A stretch of 62,104 nucleotides of DNA from Chthoniobacteraceae bacterium (GTDB lineage Bacteria > Verrucomicrobiota > Verrucomicrobiia > Chthoniobacterales > Chthoniobacteraceae), in assembly GCA_947476255.1 (NCBI GenBank), contig CANJPY010000018.1, positions 1 through 62,104 of the forward strand. Direction: 5' to 3'. Numbering within the stretch: the first letter of the stretch is position 1; each line of letters begins with the position of its first letter. Made by a program: the position numbers and the translations under genes. The notes under the pieces were generated by a model. That model was not told the DNA's origin, ran no database searches, and worked only from the letters and a program-made list of their open reading frames with translations. Of this stretch, positions 59,051 to 62,104 are shown piece after piece.

Positions 59051-59824
59051 TTACGCTGGCAAATGGGAACGGCAGTACTCATTCCCATCCCGAGCCACGC
59101 GAAACTCTAGCTCAGGCGAATTAACCTCCGTTCGCCCACAAACATGACAGCAATGAAGTGTTTCCTGAGTCTCGACCGCCGCTGCATAGGCAGCCTGTCT
59201 AGTCTTTTGCTCTTTTCGACGCCTCTGCGAGGCAAGCCACGATGGACCAAAGAAGAGAAAAAAGTTCGCGAGCGCCGCGATCACTCCCGCCCGATAGCCC
59301 CAACCCGAGACAAGGAAAGAAGGGATCAACAGGACTGCATCAAGCCATGCGAGCCATTTAATCTTAACGGGTATCACGAAGAAAAACAAAACGCGAAGGT
59401 CGGGGTAAAACGCGGCGAAGGCAAACACCAGAGTGTTGTTGAGGAAAAATCCACCCACGCTTTCCCCCGAGAGAAACGCCGCTGCGTTTGTTCCCAGAAT
59501 ACCGAGTAAGTAGTACAGATTGAGACGAAAAACACCCATGGCCTGCTCCAGGCCGTCGCCCAGCCACATCAAAAACAACAGATAAAAGACAGCCGTGAGC
59601 CAGGACGGGAAAATTCCTCCCAACGAAGGCACGAAGACATGCGAAAAAAGCCGCCAAACCTGGCCGCTCAAAACTAGCTTCGGATCCATCTCGAGCATCT
59701 GCTCAAATCCCGGCTTTATCTGACAAAGCACAAATGCCAAACCGTTTAATGCGGCCACATACCGCAGCAAGTGCGGGATGGCAAGGTGCCCCAACCGGCG
59801 TTCGATGGCGTCAATCCAGCTCAT
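59051..59824 (-). CDS. Rhomboid-like membrane protein without catalytic Ser, with C-terminal Cys/His knuckle
   Basis: 257 residues, about six helices. SGQVWRLFSHVFVPS and the WLGDGLEQAMGVFRLNLYYLLGILG pattern match the rhomboid fold, but where GxSG should be the sequence reads VGGFFLNN, and the second catalytic His is not evident. It is therefore probably not a protease. The C-terminus has CCHVCGRTE and YCRSHLPA, a likely zinc knuckle. Divergent from gcvT; function unknown. Confidence 0.75.
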   Translation of the reverse strand: MSWIDAIERRLGHLAIPHLLRYVAALNGLAFVLCQIKPGFEQMLEMDPKLVLSGQVWRLFSHVFVPSLGGIFPSWLTAVFYLLFLMWLGDGLEQAMGVFRLNLYYLLGILGTNAAAFLSGESVGGFFLNNTLVFAFAAFYPDLRVLFFFVIPVKIKWLAWLDAVLLIPSFLVSGWGYRAGVIAALANFFLFFGPSWLASQRRRKEQKTRQAAYAAAVETQETLHCCHVCGRTEVNSPELEFRVARDGNEYCRSHLPA

Positions 59825-59895
59825 TTTTAGTAGCCCTACACTCCAACCGGACTCTCGTTAGATTGAAAGCCGTTTTCTCAACTGAACGCTTGCCA

Positions 59896-59957
59896 ACTCC
59901 GGAGTGCAAGAGCGCGCACGCTCTGCATTGACACCGTGCGCAGGCGCTTTAGCCTGC
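59896..59957 (+). promoter_or_regulatory. Cluster of inverted repeats in the gcvT leader
   Basis: Three inverted repeats lie within about 60 bp: ACTCCGGAGT (59896-59905, perfect palindrome), AGAGCG-N4-CGCTCT (59909-59924), and GCAGGC-N6-GCCTGC (59940-59957), which ends 10 nt before the gcvT ATG. They could fold in the mRNA leader or bind a regulator. They do not match the glycine riboswitch core that I know. Confidence 0.35.
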
Positions 59958-59967
59958 AAAACTGACC

Positions 59968-61068
59968 ATGGTTTTTTCTCCAAAACGCACTCCTCTTTCA
60001 ACGGTTCATGAAGCTTCAGGCGCCCGCATGATGGAATTCGGCGGCTGGTGGATGCCTGTTCAGTACAAGGGAATTTTGGAGGAACACAAAGCCGTAAGAA
60101 CCGCAGTGGGCCTCTTTGACATTTCCCACATGGGACAGCTTGTCGTGTCCGGCCCGGACTCTGAAATGTGGCTGAACCAGGTGCTCACCAATGATGTACG
60201 CCTTCTTGATGACGGCCAGGGCCAATACACGCTTCTCTTGAATGAGTCGGGCGGCGTCATTGACGACCTCATTATCTACCGCGTCGAAGCGAATTCTTAT
60301 TTCCTCGTTGTGAACGCTTCCAAGATCGAAGAAGACGTCCTCTGGCTGCAGTCCAAACTCAGCGGAGATGTCACGCTTGCCGACCAAAGCGGCGACTGGG
60401 CGGGGCTCGCCATCCAAGGCCCGGCTGCAAAAGAGTGCCTCGAAGCCCTTCTTGGCCAAGACATTCAACTTCCTCAAAAAAACGGCCTGCTCAGCCTTGG
60501 GATCCCCAACGGTCCAATTCTGATCGCTCGCACTGGCTACACCGGAGAAGACGGATTTGAATGGTTCTGCCCCGCGCGAATGGCCGCCTACTGGTGGAGC
60601 AAAATCCTTGAACTGGGACAAGCCTTTGGCATCCAGCCGTGCGGGCTTGGAGCTCGGGATACCCTTCGACTCGAAGCTGGCTTTCCGCTCAACGGCTCTG
60701 ACCTTTCTCCAAAGCACACACCTCTTGAAGCCGGTCTTTCGATTTTTGTCAAATTCGACAAAGGCGCATTCACCGGACGCCCGGTCCTCGAAAAACAACG
60801 CATGACAGGCGTAGAGACCAAGTTAGTTGGGCTTATCATGGCGGATAAAACCCCGCCCCCACGCCCCCACTATCCGGTTTTCCACGCAAACGCCCCCGTG
60901 GGAGAAACCACAAGCGGATCTCTTTCTCCAACGCTCGGTTCAGGAATCGCCATGGCCTACCTGCCAACGTCTCTCGCCAGCCCGGGCACGCTCGTCGAGG
61001 TCGAAATCCGCGGCAAACGCTTCCCCGCAACTGTGGCAAAGCGTCCGATGTACCGACGCGCGAAGTAA
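59968..61068 (+). CDS. gcvT: Glycine cleavage system aminomethyltransferase (T protein)
   Basis: 366 residues. RMMEFGGWWMPVQY, GLFDISHMGQL, NESGGVIDDLIIYR and ARTGYTGEDGFEWFC, then GLGARDTLRLEAGFPLNGSDL are GcvT signatures. It transfers the methylene group from the lipoyl arm to tetrahydrofolate and releases ammonia. It heads gcvT-gcvH-maf; gcvP is not in the window. Confidence 0.96.
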   Translation: MVFSPKRTPLSTVHEASGARMMEFGGWWMPVQYKGILEEHKAVRTAVGLFDISHMGQLVVSGPDSEMWLNQVLTNDVRLLDDGQGQYTLLLNESGGVIDDLIIYRVEANSYFLVVNASKIEEDVLWLQSKLSGDVTLADQSGDWAGLAIQGPAAKECLEALLGQDIQLPQKNGLLSLGIPNGPILIARTGYTGEDGFEWFCPARMAAYWWSKILELGQAFGIQPCGLGARDTLRLEAGFPLNGSDLSPKHTPLEAGLSIFVKFDKGAFTGRPVLEKQRMTGVETKLVGLIMADKTPPPRPHYPVFHANAPVGETTSGSLSPTLGSGIAMAYLPTSLASPGTLVEVEIRGKRFPATVAKRPMYRRAK

Positions 61069-61118
61069 CCGGTTTCACCTCAGGATTCTCCTTTTTTTAC
61101 CCCGCCTCACCAATTGCA

Positions 61119-61502
61119 ATGAAAGTTCCAACCAACCTCCTCTACGCAACTTCTCACGAATGGCTCCGCAATGACGCAGGTCATGCCACCGTGGGCATCA
61201 CCGACCACGCCCAGCATGAACTTACAGATGTGGTTTATGTAGAACTGCCAAGCATCGGCGCCACGATTGAAGCCGGCCAGCAGATCTGCGTTGTTGAATC
61301 AGTCAAAGCCGCCAGTGACATCTATTCGCCGGCTTCGGGCACAGTCACCGAAGTCAACGATGCGCTCTCGCAGGACCCTGCCCTTCTCAATACTGATCCG
61401 TACGACAAAGGTTGGATTTTCAAACTTCGCTTGGCCACTGATGCAGACCTTTCGTCGCTCAAATCGCCGGAGCAGTACACCGAACAGCTCCATAGTTTGT
61501 AA
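61119..61502 (+). CDS. gcvH: Glycine cleavage system H protein
   Basis: 127 residues. The lipoylated Lys is in ESVKAASDIYSPASG; the start KVPTNLLYATSHEWL and AQHELTDVVYVELP are standard. It shuttles the aminomethyl group between P, T and L proteins. 50 nt after gcvT. Confidence 0.97.
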   Translation: MKVPTNLLYATSHEWLRNDAGHATVGITDHAQHELTDVVYVELPSIGATIEAGQQICVVESVKAASDIYSPASGTVTEVNDALSQDPALLNTDPYDKGWIFKLRLATDADLSSLKSPEQYTEQLHSL

Positions 61503-61523
61503 TCGCCACCCGGCTCCTGTTCT

Positions 61524-62104
61524 GTGAGTGCCAAGTCTCCTCGCACGGTTGCAGGCCCCACGCCCGCACTCGTGCTCGCGTCAACGTCGCCACGCAGGCG
61601 CGACCTTCTTCTGGAACATCGCTTTACGTTCACGACAATCACAACCGGCGCGGAGGAAGTCAGCGACCCAGCACTGGGACCGGCCAGTCTTGTAGCCGAA
61701 AACGCACGCCTCAAAGCCCTTCCAGTCGCAACATTACACCCTGACTGCGTTGTGATAGGCGCTGACACCGTCGTGGCACTGGGCAATACGATTCTCGGTA
61801 AACCAACCAGCCTGCAGGAAGCCTCGGCAATGCTTGAAATGCTCAATGGCAAAGAGCACACCGTCCTCACGGGTGTCTGTATCCTACATGCCAGCAGCTC
61901 AAGAGAGTCGGAATTTGTAGAAACAACCAGCGTCCGTTTTCGTACGCTCTCCATCGAACAAAGGATTGCGTATCACCTGCGCATCAACCCCCTCGACAAG
62001 GCGGGAGGCTATGCGGCTCAGGACGATCGCGGGCAACTCATTGAGGAAACCGTTGGTTCGTTTAGCAACGTGATCGGCCTGCCCATGGAAACGCTCACCC
62101 AACA
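61524..62104 (+). CDS. maf: Maf family nucleotide pyrophosphatase (3' truncated by window end)
   Basis: A GTG at 61524, 21 nt after gcvH, opens a frame that runs off the window (193 codons visible). LVLASTSPRRRDLLL is the Maf signature; VIGADTVV, KPTSLQEASAMLEMLNGKEHTVLTGVC and KAGGYAAQDDRG follow. These enzymes hydrolyse dTTP, UTP or modified nucleotides. The distal end should be nearly complete, because Maf proteins are about 190-210 residues long. Confidence 0.93.
   Translation, partial: MSAKSPRTVAGPTPALVLASTSPRRRDLLLEHRFTFTTITTGAEEVSDPALGPASLVAENARLKALPVATLHPDCVVIGADTVVALGNTILGKPTSLQEASAMLEMLNGKEHTVLTGVCILHASSSRESEFVETTSVRFRTLSIEQRIAYHLRINPLDKAGGYAAQDDRGQLIEETVGSFSNVIGLPMETLTQ

Noticed and set aside
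59825-59967. Glycine riboswitch before gcvT
   Set aside because: The conserved GGAGAG...CTCTGG-type core is not present; only unrelated inverted repeats are seen.

Overview
The window reads as chromosomal DNA of a Gram-negative, flagellated, aerobically respiring bacterium, most likely from the PVC superphylum and probably Verrucomicrobiota. The evidence is the family mix: a PVC-type membrane-bound dehydrogenase with HEAT repeats and a C-terminal cytochrome c, a secreted sulfatase, an autotransporter with beta-strand repeats, a Kdo transferase (so LPS is made), a cytochrome b558-type succinate dehydrogenase, and an alternative complex III operon joined to an A-type cytochrome oxidase. This is inference from families; no rRNA marker is present. 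Coding density is very high, and I found no insertion sequence, prophage or CRISPR array.

Layout. 1-4.3 kb: 3' part of a large autotransporter. 4.5-6.5 kb: thiC. 6.8-10.1 kb: sdhCAB. 10.1-11.2 kb: trpD. 11.3-12.9 kb: sulfatase. 13.0-14.4 kb: nrdR, a coupled unknown gene and a HIT protein. 14.3-19.7 kb (minus): rplS-rnhB-yraN, recN, kup. 19.8 kb: tRNA-Gln(UUG). 20.0-22.6 kb: gpmI and a sugar-phosphate isomerase-like gene. 22.8-24.6 kb: waaA and panD, convergent. 24.7-29.5 kb: PVC dehydrogenase and a type I phosphodiesterase, divergent. 29.7-35.3 kb: flagellin and a giant double-headed TPR/OGT-type glycosyltransferase, divergent across a 414-bp region that holds a sigma-28-like promoter and a run of 13 C. 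35.3-39.0 kb: uvrD/pcrA-type helicase, cutA, mnmA. 39.0-58.8 kb (minus): a respiratory operon of about 22 genes. 59.1-62.1 kb: rhomboid-like protein (minus), then gcvT-gcvH-maf (plus).

The respiratory operon is the centre of interest. Transcribed right to left, it encodes alternative complex III (ActA to ActF), a small membrane protein with an Ala-Pro tail, a CcoN-like protein, a CcoO-like cytochrome c, a diheme and a monoheme cytochrome c, oxidase subunits I, III and IV, two tiny membrane proteins, subunit II, and the heme A and copper assembly factors CtaA, CtaB, SCO and DUF420. Quinol oxidation, electron transfer, oxygen reduction and cofactor assembly are thus in one transcription unit. 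The CcoN-like protein aligns well with cbb3 oxidase subunit I yet lacks every heme- and copper-ligating histidine, so it cannot be an oxidase. Its pairing with a heme-bearing CcoO-like partner, inside an operon that already has a complete aa3-type subunit I, suggests an undescribed structural or electron-transfer module. A perfect TGTGA-N6-TCACA palindrome lies just upstream of a good sigma-70-like promoter in front of actA.

The second notable locus is flagellin plus glycosyltransferase. One polypeptide carries two complete TPR plus GT41 catalytic modules, its gene is divergent from flagellin, and the homopolymer tract between them could vary expression. O-glycosylation of flagellin is the natural hypothesis.
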